From positions 186,001-250,000 of the forward strand of contig NZ_AP026866.1 of NCBI RefSeq assembly GCF_042849255.1: DNA of 64,000 nt, given 5' to 3'. Both the position numbers and the translations under genes were made by a program. Shown here one piece after another: positions 52,491-61,859 of the stretch. Positions within the stretch are counted from its first letter, which is position 1, and every line of letters starts with the position of its first letter. Under the pieces are notes generated by a model. It ran no database searches. It worked only from the letters and a program-made list of their open reading frames with translations, and was not told the origin of the DNA. The stretch is from Oceaniferula spumae. GTDB lineage: Bacteria; Verrucomicrobiota; Verrucomicrobiia; Verrucomicrobiales; Akkermansiaceae.

Positions 52491-53140
52491 GTATCTTTGA
52501 TGTTTTTGGGTTTTTCTTTGTGGTCGGGCTTTACGTGGCACTGATCGTGTTAGGTTTTTACAGCTACCGTGCTGTGAAACGTAAACGGGTCAAACAGAGC
52601 TGTGTCCTGATCGCTGCGCTACTGTTTCACCTCTGGTTTATGGGCGTCGTGGTGCGTGTCTTGCCTGGATCGAACATATATTATGAGCGAAGTCAGATGC
52701 AGGCGATTACAGGTCACGCGTTTCGAATGCAGGAAATAGGAAGATCTGAACACTCAGACCGGGCATTCAACGGCGATGGGTTATCATTCGAAGTTTTCTC
52801 GATCCCAGACAGTGTGGCGAAGGAATTGAGAAAGCCGTCTAACACATTTTTCGAAGAATACCCAAAACGCGATCGCTACAGGGATCACTGGGAAGTGGAA
52901 CACTGGAAAGAAACCATACCGCCAAAAGACGAAGACCAATACATCAGGTTCGCTAGACTTGCGTGTCAAAGTTCACGCAGCCAAGCCATGTTTCAGTCCT
53001 TGCTGGCTGAGAAGGGCAACTACTACAGCTACCTCTACTACATGCATGGATCTGGCGCGGATGCAAACGTCGGGAATATCGACTTCTTCATCATCTCACC
53101 CAGTCGCAAGATCCTGGTGATCATGAATGTGAACACATAA
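52487..53140 (+). CDS. Membrane-anchored hypothetical protein
   Basis: A 217-residue protein with two N-terminal transmembrane segments (about 6-27 and 38-58) separated by a basic loop (RAVKRKRVKQS), then a soluble, Arg/Asp-rich domain with GNYYSYLYYMHGSG near the end. Not recognised. It overlaps the upstream DUF2071-like gene by four bases. Confidence 0.75.
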   Translation: MSIFDVFGFFFVVGLYVALIVLGFYSYRAVKRKRVKQSCVLIAALLFHLWFMGVVVRVLPGSNIYYERSQMQAITGHAFRMQEIGRSEHSDRAFNGDGLSFEVFSIPDSVAKELRKPSNTFFEEYPKRDRYRDHWEVEHWKETIPPKDEDQYIRFARLACQSSRSQAMFQSLLAEKGNYYSYLYYMHGSGADANVGNIDFFIISPSRKILVIMNVNT

Positions 53141-53148
53141 TAGCGCGA

Positions 53149-54630
53149 TTAAGCGAGAATGCCTTTGATCACTTGGGCTTTCTTCACGCCGGTTAGCTTC
53201 TGGTTCAGTCCTTGGAAAGGGACGGAGAGACGGTTGTGATCGTAGCCCATCATGTGCAGGAGGGTGGCGTGGAAATCGCGCACGTGCACGGGATCCTTGG
53301 TGACGGTGTAACCTAACATATCGGTTTCACCATAAGACAATCCTTTTTTGACACCGGCTCCAGCCATCCACATGGTGAAGGCATTGGGGTTGTGATCACG
53401 GCCCATGATGCTACTGCCACCGCGGTTCTCTTGCATCGGAGTGCGGCCGAACTCGCCGCCCCAGACGACTAAGGTGTCATCTAGGAGACCGCGTTGTTTG
53501 AGATCTGTTAGGAGAGCTGAAACTGGTTTGTCGGTCTGCTGGCACTTATTTTTGAATCCTTTGTCGAGAGCTTCGCTGGCGCTGGCGCCGTGAGAGTCCC
53601 AACCCCAGTCGTAGAGCTGCACGAAGCGCACATCGTTCTCGATTAGCTTACGCGCAAGCAGGCAGTTGTTAGCAAACGATTCCTTACCTGGCTGCGTGCC
53701 ATACATCTCGTGAATGTGTTTTGGCTCGTTCTTGATATCCATCACTTCCGGCACCGATGTCTGCATCCGGAATGCCATTTCATACTGGGCGATGCGGGTA
53801 AGAGTTTCCGGATCACCGACCTCTTCGTAGGTCTTGCGGTTGATTTTTTTCAGGCTGTCGAGGGTGCGACGTCTGATCTCGCTGCTGACACCAGCTGGGT
53901 TGGCGGTATTAAGCACCGGAGAGCCGGTCGAGCGGCATTGCACACCCTGATAGACGGAGGGCAGGAATCCTGAGCCCCAGAGGGATTTACCAACTCGCGG
54001 CAGGCGACCTCCGGAGAGCAGCACCATGAAGCCGGGCAGGTTGTTATTCATCGAGCCGAGGCCCCAGCTGACCCATGAACCGATCGCCGGGTAGCCGAGG
54101 TTCTGGTTTCCTGTCTGGATCATTAGCTGCGCAGGGCCGTGGTTAAACTGATCGGTCTGCATGCTGTGGATGAAACAGAGATCGTCCACGTGTTTGGCGA
54201 GGTGGGGCATGCGGTCTGATACGTATGCGCCGCATTCGCCGTGTTGCTTGAATTTATAGAGTGGCCCTAACAGTTTGGGCGTTCCTTGGATGAAGGCGAA
54301 GCGTTGTCCCTCCAGATATTCCTGAGGGCATTCCTTGCCGTTGTATTTTTCGAGTTCCGGTTTGTAGTTAAACAGCTCCAGCTGGCTGGGCGCACCGATC
54401 ATGTGAATGTAGATCACACGTTTCACCTTTGGCGCGAAGGTGGGGGCGATGGGTGTCAACGGTGCATTGGCATCGTGGGGAATGGAAAGAGGTCCACCGC
54501 CGGAGGCCATGGCCTTTTGTCCCTGCATCGCCATCCACATCGCGCCCATGCCAGTGGCGCAGTCGCGCATGAAGTGGCGGCGGGTGCTGTGCTGAAGTTC
54601 TTCGGCTTGGAGCTGTTGAAAAATATCCAT
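53149..54630 (-). CDS. DUF1501 domain protein (Tat-type signal)
   Basis: A 493-residue protein of the PVC-typical DUF1501 family, distantly related to the sulfatase/phosphatase fold. The N-terminus STRRHFMRDCATGMGAM resembles a twin-arginine signal. VKRVIYIHMIGAPSQLELF, HFKPxL-like WGWDSHGAS and VVWGGEFGRTPM blocks follow, the last with putative metal ligands. Members are nearly always encoded beside a DUF1549/DUF1553 cytochrome protein, as here with 3 bases of spacing. They probably act together in the periplasm on polysaccharides; activity is not established. Confidence 0.93.
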   Translation of the reverse strand: MDIFQQLQAEELQHSTRRHFMRDCATGMGAMWMAMQGQKAMASGGGPLSIPHDANAPLTPIAPTFAPKVKRVIYIHMIGAPSQLELFNYKPELEKYNGKECPQEYLEGQRFAFIQGTPKLLGPLYKFKQHGECGAYVSDRMPHLAKHVDDLCFIHSMQTDQFNHGPAQLMIQTGNQNLGYPAIGSWVSWGLGSMNNNLPGFMVLLSGGRLPRVGKSLWGSGFLPSVYQGVQCRSTGSPVLNTANPAGVSSEIRRRTLDSLKKINRKTYEEVGDPETLTRIAQYEMAFRMQTSVPEVMDIKNEPKHIHEMYGTQPGKESFANNCLLARKLIENDVRFVQLYDWGWDSHGASASEALDKGFKNKCQQTDKPVSALLTDLKQRGLLDDTLVVWGGEFGRTPMQENRGGSSIMGRDHNPNAFTMWMAGAGVKKGLSYGETDMLGYTVTKDPVHVRDFHATLLHMMGYDHNRLSVPFQGLNQKLTGVKKAQVIKGILA

Positions 54631-54633
54631 GGG

Positions 54634-57552
54634 TTACTTGGTCAGTGTAGCATCGAGGTTGAGTAAAAGCGAGGCGAGGATTGTGTAAGCAGCCCCGTCT
54701 GCTGAGCCGGCCATGCCTTTCATCTGGCCCGGATTCGCAGCGTAGGTTTTTTCCATTTCTTTGAAACTGCTCACCAACTCCTTCAGCACGTCCGGACTTG
54801 GGCGTTGCGAAGTGACGATACGGTATCCGTAAGCGATTTTTTCCTCCAGAGTCCCTTCATGCTCGTATTTCATGCGTCTGGCTAGTCCTTGAGCGAACTC
54901 GGCGTAGGCTGCATCGTTAAGGGTTGTTAGGGCGGCAACAGGGGTGTTGCTGACGAGTCGGCGTTTGGAGCAGACTTCGCGTGTGGGTGTGTCAAAGGAC
55001 ATCAGAGCTGGGTAGGGGATGCTGCGTTTCCAATAGGTGTAGAGTGCTCTGCGGTAACGCTGTGGGTCGCCAATCTTTGGCGTGTTCCACTTATCGCCGC
55101 CTTGGAATGGTTTCCAGACACCGGGTGGAATGGGTGGGTAAGTGGGGTGACCGTAAAGATTGCGAGCAAGCAGGCCGGAGGTAGCGAGCCCCATGTCGCG
55201 CACCGCCTCGGCACGGAGTCGGCGACGTGGTGAGTAGGAAAGCCAGAGGTTGTCAGGGTCCTTGGCGCGTTTGGCGGCATCGGTGCGAGCGCTCTGCTGG
55301 TAGGTTTCTGATAGAACGATTTCACGTAGTAGAGCTTTCCGGCTCCATTTGAGCTCGGTCTGGAAGCGCACGGCAAGATCGTCTAACAACTTAGGGTGAG
55401 TTGGATTCATGCCGGATGATCCGAAGTCTTCCAAGGTCTCAACGATGCCACGTCCAAAGAGTTGCTGCCAGAAACGGTTCACTTCCACACGTGCAGTCAG
55501 TGGGTTTTCCGGCGAGGCCATCCAGCGCGCCATGTCCAGACGGTCGGGCTGGTTGCCGCGTGGTTTGAGTTTGGGAAATGCCGCAGGAGTATCGGCTTTT
55601 TTGATGAGTTCACCTTTTTCGAGCCAGTTGCCACGATCGAAGACGTGGGTGTTTCTTGCCAGTGTAGGGTCGCGCTGAGCCATCACGGGAATCGCGGGGC
55701 CGCGCACTCTGAGATAGGTGCCGTAGTTCTCGCGGTATTTTTTCTTGGCGGGCAGAGCAGCAGCACGCCAAGCATCCCAACGCGGGTCTGAGCTGAACTC
55801 GACCTTGAGACGGTGTGGAACCATGACAAAGGAGGCGTTGTAGAAGACATTGTGTTCCATGTGCAGAGTGACTTTGCTGCCAGGTTCTAAGATGACTGGC
55901 TTTTCTGGCACGAGCACGGCCCAGCGATCGTGAAATATTTTTGAGAACGGTCCCCAGCCGTTGGCTTTTTTACTCAGTGTCTGGTCAGGATCAGAACTTG
56001 ATTCAGTGCTGTCTGGGATGATGTGGGTGAAGGGGATTTTCTGAACTTTTCCATCACTGCCGGTGACGTGTAGCTCAGCGTAGCTCAATACAGCTCCGTT
56101 TTCTGGTGAGCTGGCAGCCTTCTTCGGGTTCTTGGGCATCAGCGTGACACGCACGGCATCGATGCGATTGGTGTCTGCTGCAGGCCAAGTGACATTGAAG
56201 TGAGTGCCGCGCACGACGTTGCCAACGGTGTGGATTTCTTCGATGTCTCCATTCTTTACGACTTTGCTTTTGGTTCTGGTGGAGGTGACGGATGTGTTTT
56301 TCGTTCCCTGCCATGAAGCCCCAGAGATCGCTTTGTGACCGTAAGCATGGTAATCGTTCCGCGCCGTTTCATAGGCGACGAGCTTCTGATTGGCATCGCT
56401 GTATTGTTTGTGATCATTGGGGACTCTGAGAGTGGGCTGATGGTTGCTGACATCGTTGTCCTGATCGTTGTTGAAAAAGGCGGAAAACTTGTAGAATTCA
56501 TCGTGCTCGATGGTGTCGTAGGGATGGCTGTGGCACTGAATGCAGCCGAACGTCTGTCCCTGCCAGACTTCCCAAGTGGTGTTGACCCGATCAATCACTG
56601 CGCCGACTCGGAACTCCTCGTCATCGGTCCCTCCTTCTTCGTTAGCTTGAGAAAGGCGGTGAAATACAGTAGCGATACGGTCATCATAGCTGGGCTTTTC
56701 TAACAAATCACCAGCCAGTTGTTTGATGGTGAATTGATCGTAGGGCATGTCGCTGTTGTATGCGCGGATCAACCAGTCTCGGTAAGGCCAGACGTCGCGT
56801 TTGCGGTCGGCTCCGAGGCCCTCACTATCGGCGTAGCGTGCAAGGTCCATCCATACGGATGCCCATCGTTCACCGTAGGCAGGGGAGGCTAACAGACGGT
56901 CAACCTCGGCTTCCCAAGCGGCTTTCGGATTTTCAGCGTTGGCTTTTTCAAAAGCATCAAGCTCGGCGATGGTTGGTGGGAGACCTGTTAGGTCGAAGCT
57001 CAATCGGCGGAGAAGTTCTGCAGGTGTGGCGCGTGGCGATGGCTCAAGGCCGTGCTTTTCCATTTGCGACAGGGTGAAGGCATCGACGCGATTGTGACCC
57101 CATTTCAATTTGTTGGTAGGTAGTTCTTGAGCTTTAGGAGCTTCGAATGCCCAGTGGACCTGCCATTCGGCACCTTGTTCGATCCATTTACGGATCAAAT
57201 CGACCTGTTTCTGATCCAAGCGCGGTCCATGCTCCGGCGGTGGCATGAGGTCATCGGTATCATTGGTGGAAATCCGGCGCATCAGTTCGGATTTGTCCGG
57301 AGAACCAGGAACGATGACTGTTTTACCAGACTTACCTTTGCCCAAGGCCAGATGTCGGTAGATCAGGGAAATATCACCAGCCATTTTCACGCCACCATGG
57401 CAGGCAGTGCAATTTTCGTTCAAGATCGGACGGATATCATCATTGAAACTGATTTTATCCTCCTCAGCGTGGACCAAGGCACAGGTGAAGACAGCCGCTT
57501 GAGCAGCGGCTGCGATTAGATAACGAATACTGGGTTTGGGAAAAGGTATCAT
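54634..57552 (-). CDS. PSCyt1-DUF1549-DUF1553 multidomain protein
   Basis: A 972-residue exported protein, start 57552 (MIPFPKPSIRYL) with a signal peptide; a start at 57594 is possible. A planctomycete-type cytochrome c domain carries CTACH (about 48). DUF1549 follows (ELLRRLSFDLTGLPPT, about 135) with a second CxxCH-like site, FGCIQCHSHPYD (about 315). A beta-sandwich insert lies around 430-600. DUF1553 has ARWMASPENPLTARVEVNRFW and LEDFGSSGMNPTHPKLLDDLA (about 660-720). It pairs with the DUF1501 gene downstream. Likely a periplasmic haem-linked enzyme of polysaccharide breakdown; not proven. Confidence 0.93.
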   Translation of the reverse strand: MIPFPKPSIRYLIAAAAQAAVFTCALVHAEEDKISFNDDIRPILNENCTACHGGVKMAGDISLIYRHLALGKGKSGKTVIVPGSPDKSELMRRISTNDTDDLMPPPEHGPRLDQKQVDLIRKWIEQGAEWQVHWAFEAPKAQELPTNKLKWGHNRVDAFTLSQMEKHGLEPSPRATPAELLRRLSFDLTGLPPTIAELDAFEKANAENPKAAWEAEVDRLLASPAYGERWASVWMDLARYADSEGLGADRKRDVWPYRDWLIRAYNSDMPYDQFTIKQLAGDLLEKPSYDDRIATVFHRLSQANEEGGTDDEEFRVGAVIDRVNTTWEVWQGQTFGCIQCHSHPYDTIEHDEFYKFSAFFNNDQDNDVSNHQPTLRVPNDHKQYSDANQKLVAYETARNDYHAYGHKAISGASWQGTKNTSVTSTRTKSKVVKNGDIEEIHTVGNVVRGTHFNVTWPAADTNRIDAVRVTLMPKNPKKAASSPENGAVLSYAELHVTGSDGKVQKIPFTHIIPDSTESSSDPDQTLSKKANGWGPFSKIFHDRWAVLVPEKPVILEPGSKVTLHMEHNVFYNASFVMVPHRLKVEFSSDPRWDAWRAAALPAKKKYRENYGTYLRVRGPAIPVMAQRDPTLARNTHVFDRGNWLEKGELIKKADTPAAFPKLKPRGNQPDRLDMARWMASPENPLTARVEVNRFWQQLFGRGIVETLEDFGSSGMNPTHPKLLDDLAVRFQTELKWSRKALLREIVLSETYQQSARTDAAKRAKDPDNLWLSYSPRRRLRAEAVRDMGLATSGLLARNLYGHPTYPPIPPGVWKPFQGGDKWNTPKIGDPQRYRRALYTYWKRSIPYPALMSFDTPTREVCSKRRLVSNTPVAALTTLNDAAYAEFAQGLARRMKYEHEGTLEEKIAYGYRIVTSQRPSPDVLKELVSSFKEMEKTYAANPGQMKGMAGSADGAAYTILASLLLNLDATLTK

Positions 57553-57629
57553 CGACAATGTTGCAGCAATATACACGATGCTGGAAAATTTCATTCTTTC
57601 ATTTTGCGACAGTCATCTTGTCAAAACAC

Positions 57630-57664
57630 AAAAAAACCTCCCGACCTGTGAGGGCTCGGGAGGT
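57630..57664 (-). terminator. Terminator after the giant dehydrogenase gene
   Basis: A 9-bp stem ACCTCCCGA / TCGGGAGGT (57636-57644 with 57656-57664) is followed on the minus strand by TTTTTTTGTG. It lies 21 bases beyond the stop at 57686 and upstream of the DUF1549/1553 gene, separating the two transcripts. Confidence 0.92.
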
Positions 57665-57685
57665 GAGAGGTGTGGTTGGGACCGA

Positions 57686-60600
57686 CTACTTATGCGGGTG
57701 CTGTTTCAGCAGTTCCGCAGGGTTGAGAAGGTCCGGCTTACCGAGGAGTTCGGCACGGATCTTTTTCACGTCGGCGGGTTTTACGGCGCTGGCTTTGTTG
57801 CCAAAGCTGTTACGGACGTAGGTAAGCACCGCGGCCATTTCCTTGTCGTCGAGCAGGCCTTCGAAAGGTGTCATGGCTCCGACGTAATCTTTATCGAGCA
57901 CCTTGATCGGGCCGGTGATGCCTTTCAGGGTGAGCTTGATCAAACGATCCGGGTCTTGCGTAGCCCACTTGGTTTTAGCAATAGGTGGGAAGTTTGCTGC
58001 TGGGAGACCTTTGCCGTCTGCCTGGTGGCAGGTGGCGCAGTGAGCCTCGCGGTGGTAAACTTCGTGGCCGATTTTGTAGAGCTTCTTCTCATCCTTGGAA
58101 AGATGCTTGGGGATTCTCAGTTTCACTACGTCAGTTTCAGTAGCTGTATGGTTCAGGGCACCTCGTGCGACTTTGACGGAGTTCTTCATCCAGCCGTCGA
58201 TACCTGCTTTTTCAGCAGCATCGAGCACGGCGAGACCTTCAGATTTTCCGATCCATGAAGCAGCGGCGATGGCCTCCAGGCGAACGCGACCGTGTGAATC
58301 GCTGGCAGCTGTTTTCAGCAGTTCAGCTTGATTGGCGATCAGGTGACCATTGTAGCGCACTGCACGCACTGCGGCGGCACGGACTTTATGATCTTTCGAT
58401 TTCAACAGCTGGTTGAGCAGCTCCTCGTCGATGGCATCGTGACCCCAAGTGACCCAGAGGGCTTCTAGCAAGTGATGCTCGTAGTTGGCATCTGACTTGT
58501 CCAGACCGGCGGTCCATTTCTTGATCGCTGCAAGCACCTCCTTGGTGTCGCGGCCACGGAGTTCGCGGCGGGTGCGGTAGCGGGTGCGGTCTTCGTGAAG
58601 CTTCAGGTTTTCCAGAAGTTCATCGATGGATGCTCCGTCGATCTTAGCGGGCTTCACCAATGGGCGTGATGGGTAGGTGATGCGGTAGATGCGGCCGTGC
58701 ACGTGATCGCGGTGCGGGTCACGGGCGTTGTGCTGCATGTGGCCGATCAGGACGTTGCTCCAGTCGATGACATAAAGCGATCCGTCAGGGGCGAATTCAA
58801 GGTCGACAGGGCGGAAGTTGCCCTCGGAAGATTTGAGCAAATCTTGGCGGAAGCTGGTCTTGTAGCCGGTGCCGTCCTCTTCAACTTTGTGTTGCTTGGT
58901 TCCGAGGAAGCCGATGTTGTTGTTAATCAGTATATCTCCCTGAACGTCATCGGGGAAATGGCGGCTGGAAATAATCTCAAGCCCAGAGGTGGGGCGTACT
59001 TTCTGAGATGTCAGCAAGTCTTTCGAGGCGCTCATGCCTTGGCCATACATGGGCTTCACGGTGCCGGGCATCATCCAGTTCAATGTAGTTCCTGATGTGT
59101 AGAGGAAGAAGTTTTGCCCCCACTTATCAAAGGCGATTCCCCATGGGTTGGGGATGTTCAGCTGGGCTGTGCGCTCGAGGTGACGACGCTTGGGATTGTA
59201 ACGGAAGAAACCGCCGTTGGTTCCGCGCTGTGGTCCGTAAACGGTTTCCACATTGGAGTGAAGGAAGACACCTTCGCCCATGTAGATGGCACCGGATGGG
59301 TCTGCACAGAATGCGGAGATCGCGTGGTGGGTATCGTGATCGTCAAAGCCACTGGCGAGGTAGGTTTTCTTGTCTGCCTTGCCATCTTTGTTTGTGTCCT
59401 CAAGCAGGATCAGAGAGTCGGCCTGGGAAACGTAGACACCTTCGGGAGCGAGCTCGAAGCCGATGCTGAGGTGAAGTTGGTCATAGAAGACAGTTTGCTT
59501 GTCGGCTTTGCCATCGTTGTTTGTGTCTTCGAAAATGAGCAGTTTGTCCTGTGGTTTTGGATCGCCTGGCTTCCAGTGTGGGTAGGAAGGCATGCATGCT
59601 ACCCATAGACGGCCTTTGTTATCGAAGGACATCTGCACAGGGTTGGCAAGATCTGGGAACTGCTTTTCATCAGCGAAGAGTTCGATTTTATAACCCTTTG
59701 GAACGCTGAGTTTTTTGATGGTTTCCTGTCCGGAGAGGTAATCAGGGTTGCCGTTTTTGTTAGACGGCTTGAAGTTCGTAGGTACTTTGGGGAGTTTGTG
59801 AGTCTTGGCGTCGGCTGTGGCCAGATCGGAAGTTTCTCCCTTGAGCGCGCGCCAGACTGCCCAGTCGCGGATCTCCACCATTTCGGCGAGTTTCTTTAGT
59901 TCGTCTGGGTAGTTCTGTGGGCCGTATGGCTTGTAGCGGCGACCGTAAACGTGGACACCGTTAGGGATTTTATAGAGGTTGTGCCAAACGAAGTTCTTTT
60001 CAACGACTGCGTCGTGCACGAGCTTTGCGTGCTTGGTGTCGGCTTCAGTTTTGCCGTAGAGGTCATCGGCGAGGCGAGTGGCGAGCCATTTGTAGCCTTT
60101 GTCGTTGAGCAATGCACCGTCGACGGTGAGAGGCTCTTTGCTGGCGTCCATGACGGCCTTGGAAGGGGAGAAGGCATCGACGAAAAGAACATTCTTTTCA
60201 GCGCAAACCTCTTTCATGGCCTGGGTGTAAAGCGCCAGGTTTTCGTTCTGGGCTTCACCTGTGGGGGTGTGGAGTGTCTCGGAAAGATCTTGAACGGCGG
60301 TGGGAGAAACGATCGCGAGTTGGGGTGCGTTTTTTCCGTCGTATTTCTGATTCAGGGTGTGATCGATGAAAGCGGCGAGTTCCTTTTTGTAACGGTCAAC
60401 ATCCGCAGCTCCGCCGAAAGATGAGTTAAAACCGAAGAAAGCGATGACAGTGTCCGCTTTCAGCCGAGTCAGCCACTGGTCCGGAGTTTCATAGTGACCT
60501 TGAGCACCGGTCTTGCGCTGGTATTCCGCAGGCACCAAGTCTTTGGCGCCAGGGAATGCATACTGGCCATCGTAGCCACGGCCGGGCTGAGGGCGAAAGC

Positions 60601-61801
60601 CTGGGGTGTTTCCCTCGTCCGCGATGTTGCGGATGGTGAGTTTTTTGTCGGGGTTACGCAGTTGAAGTTCAGTCTCGAAGTGGCTGAACTTGACCATGCG
60701 CGATGCCATGCCGGCACCGAGAATGACGATGTGTCCGTCTTGTTTTGCTTCAAGCGCTGCAGCTTCGCCTTTCGGCCCTTGTGCACCGGCTGGCTCAGCC
60801 TCGGCAGGGATGAAGTCGGCTGGCTTCATGTTTTTCTTGAATGTTTTGAAGCCGTAGAAGGTGGGCTTGTAAGAAGCTGGCACGGAGACCTCTGCTTTCT
60901 CAGGAACTTCCAATTCGAGTCCCCAGAAACAGGCGTTGGTGACTAGACGGCGAAGGTTCTCATCGTCGAGATCACTGGCAGCACCCATGGTGGTGTTGAA
61001 AATACGATTGGTTTTACCTGACTCGTTCTTGTGAAGGTTCGTCCAGGCAATTGGTTGCATGGGTTCGTTTTTCTTGCCTTCGAGAACTTCCGAATCTGGT
61101 TCAAGAGTTTTGGTCACTGCGCCACGCAGGAGCACGGTGACATCCTTGGGTGGTCTTGCCGTGTAGACATCGGACTCAGCGAAGATGGTTCCGACGCCAT
61201 TGAGGATCTTATGTCCTTTATTCGCTTCCTCCACCACAGAGCGGCATCCTTCCACCTTGTGTTTACCGTGGTGAGCGATCCAAGTCATGCCGAAAAGGTG
61301 CTGGCCGAAGCCGCCTTTCCAACCTGTCTCTTTGCTGGCATTGAACGAGTATTTCGCCCACTTGCTTTTCTTATCAAATTTGAATCCGTGGTTCGATGTG
61401 CGGAGAGTGACGAATGGCACGCCGCGCTTGTAGGCTGCATCAAATTTTTCCATGGCATCATCTCCCCAGCCGCGGAAACGGATGGATGTAACGATGAGGT
61501 CAGCGCTATCGAGTGATTCAGGGTGTGACAGGCTTTTCTGATTGTTAGGATCGACTTCACCTTTGTCATTCAGTGAAAATAGCACGCTGCATTTGAATCC
61601 GTGGTGCTTGGAAAGCATTTGGCCGAGCATCGGCATGGCTTCTTCCGAGCGGTATTCTTCATCACCGGCGATCAGCACGATGTGTTTACCTTTGCCTGGT
61701 CCTTCGCCGCCCTCGAAGACGAGGTGGTCGGCTGGTTGTGCCGCATAAACAGACGCTGCTGTGAGCGCTGTTGCGGTGAATAAACTGATGATTGGTTTCA
61801 T
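57686..61801 (-). CDS. ThuA / SGNH-like / PVC dehydrogenase / HEAT / cytochrome c fusion
   Basis: A 1371-residue exported protein with signal peptide (MKPIISLFTATALTAASVYA). Domains in order: ThuA-like (about 38-320, HIVLIAGDEEYRSEEAMPML); an SGNH-hydrolase-like domain (about 355-600) in which the usual GDS block reads LGAGMASR, so the catalytic Ser is absent or shifted; a PVC-type membrane-bound dehydrogenase beta-propeller (about 690-1080, DLANPVQMSFDNKGRLWVAC, FEDTNNDGKADK repeats); HEAT-like repeats (about 1100-1240); and a C-terminal cytochrome c with CATCHQ (about 1277). It likely oxidises a sugar or related substrate in the periplasm and passes electrons to its haem. It has its own terminator. 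Confidence 0.92.
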   Translation of the reverse strand: MKPIISLFTATALTAASVYAAQPADHLVFEGGEGPGKGKHIVLIAGDEEYRSEEAMPMLGQMLSKHHGFKCSVLFSLNDKGEVDPNNQKSLSHPESLDSADLIVTSIRFRGWGDDAMEKFDAAYKRGVPFVTLRTSNHGFKFDKKSKWAKYSFNASKETGWKGGFGQHLFGMTWIAHHGKHKVEGCRSVVEEANKGHKILNGVGTIFAESDVYTARPPKDVTVLLRGAVTKTLEPDSEVLEGKKNEPMQPIAWTNLHKNESGKTNRIFNTTMGAASDLDDENLRRLVTNACFWGLELEVPEKAEVSVPASYKPTFYGFKTFKKNMKPADFIPAEAEPAGAQGPKGEAAALEAKQDGHIVILGAGMASRMVKFSHFETELQLRNPDKKLTIRNIADEGNTPGFRPQPGRGYDGQYAFPGAKDLVPAEYQRKTGAQGHYETPDQWLTRLKADTVIAFFGFNSSFGGAADVDRYKKELAAFIDHTLNQKYDGKNAPQLAIVSPTAVQDLSETLHTPTGEAQNENLALYTQAMKEVCAEKNVLFVDAFSPSKAVMDASKEPLTVDGALLNDKGYKWLATRLADDLYGKTEADTKHAKLVHDAVVEKNFVWHNLYKIPNGVHVYGRRYKPYGPQNYPDELKKLAEMVEIRDWAVWRALKGETSDLATADAKTHKLPKVPTNFKPSNKNGNPDYLSGQETIKKLSVPKGYKIELFADEKQFPDLANPVQMSFDNKGRLWVACMPSYPHWKPGDPKPQDKLLIFEDTNNDGKADKQTVFYDQLHLSIGFELAPEGVYVSQADSLILLEDTNKDGKADKKTYLASGFDDHDTHHAISAFCADPSGAIYMGEGVFLHSNVETVYGPQRGTNGGFFRYNPKRRHLERTAQLNIPNPWGIAFDKWGQNFFLYTSGTTLNWMMPGTVKPMYGQGMSASKDLLTSQKVRPTSGLEIISSRHFPDDVQGDILINNNIGFLGTKQHKVEEDGTGYKTSFRQDLLKSSEGNFRPVDLEFAPDGSLYVIDWSNVLIGHMQHNARDPHRDHVHGRIYRITYPSRPLVKPAKIDGASIDELLENLKLHEDRTRYRTRRELRGRDTKEVLAAIKKWTAGLDKSDANYEHHLLEALWVTWGHDAIDEELLNQLLKSKDHKVRAAAVRAVRYNGHLIANQAELLKTAASDSHGRVRLEAIAAASWIGKSEGLAVLDAAEKAGIDGWMKNSVKVARGALNHTATETDVVKLRIPKHLSKDEKKLYKIGHEVYHREAHCATCHQADGKGLPAANFPPIAKTKWATQDPDRLIKLTLKGITGPIKVLDKDYVGAMTPFEGLLDDKEMAAVLTYVRNSFGNKASAVKPADVKKIRAELLGKPDLLNPAELLKQHPHK

Positions 61802-61859
61802 AATGGGATAGTTTCTAGATGCGTGTCTGGGTGATGGATTCTTTCAAATTTGACAGAGA

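Noticed and set aside
53149..57552. DUF1501 plus DUF1549/1553 pair as a novel system
   Set aside because: The pairing is common and well known in planctomycetes and verrucomicrobia, though the biochemical role is still open.
57700..61750. Many 60-160-codon plus-strand frames opposite the giant fusion gene
   Set aside because: They are antisense shadows of a GC-rich coding sequence with no starts, spacing or motifs of their own.
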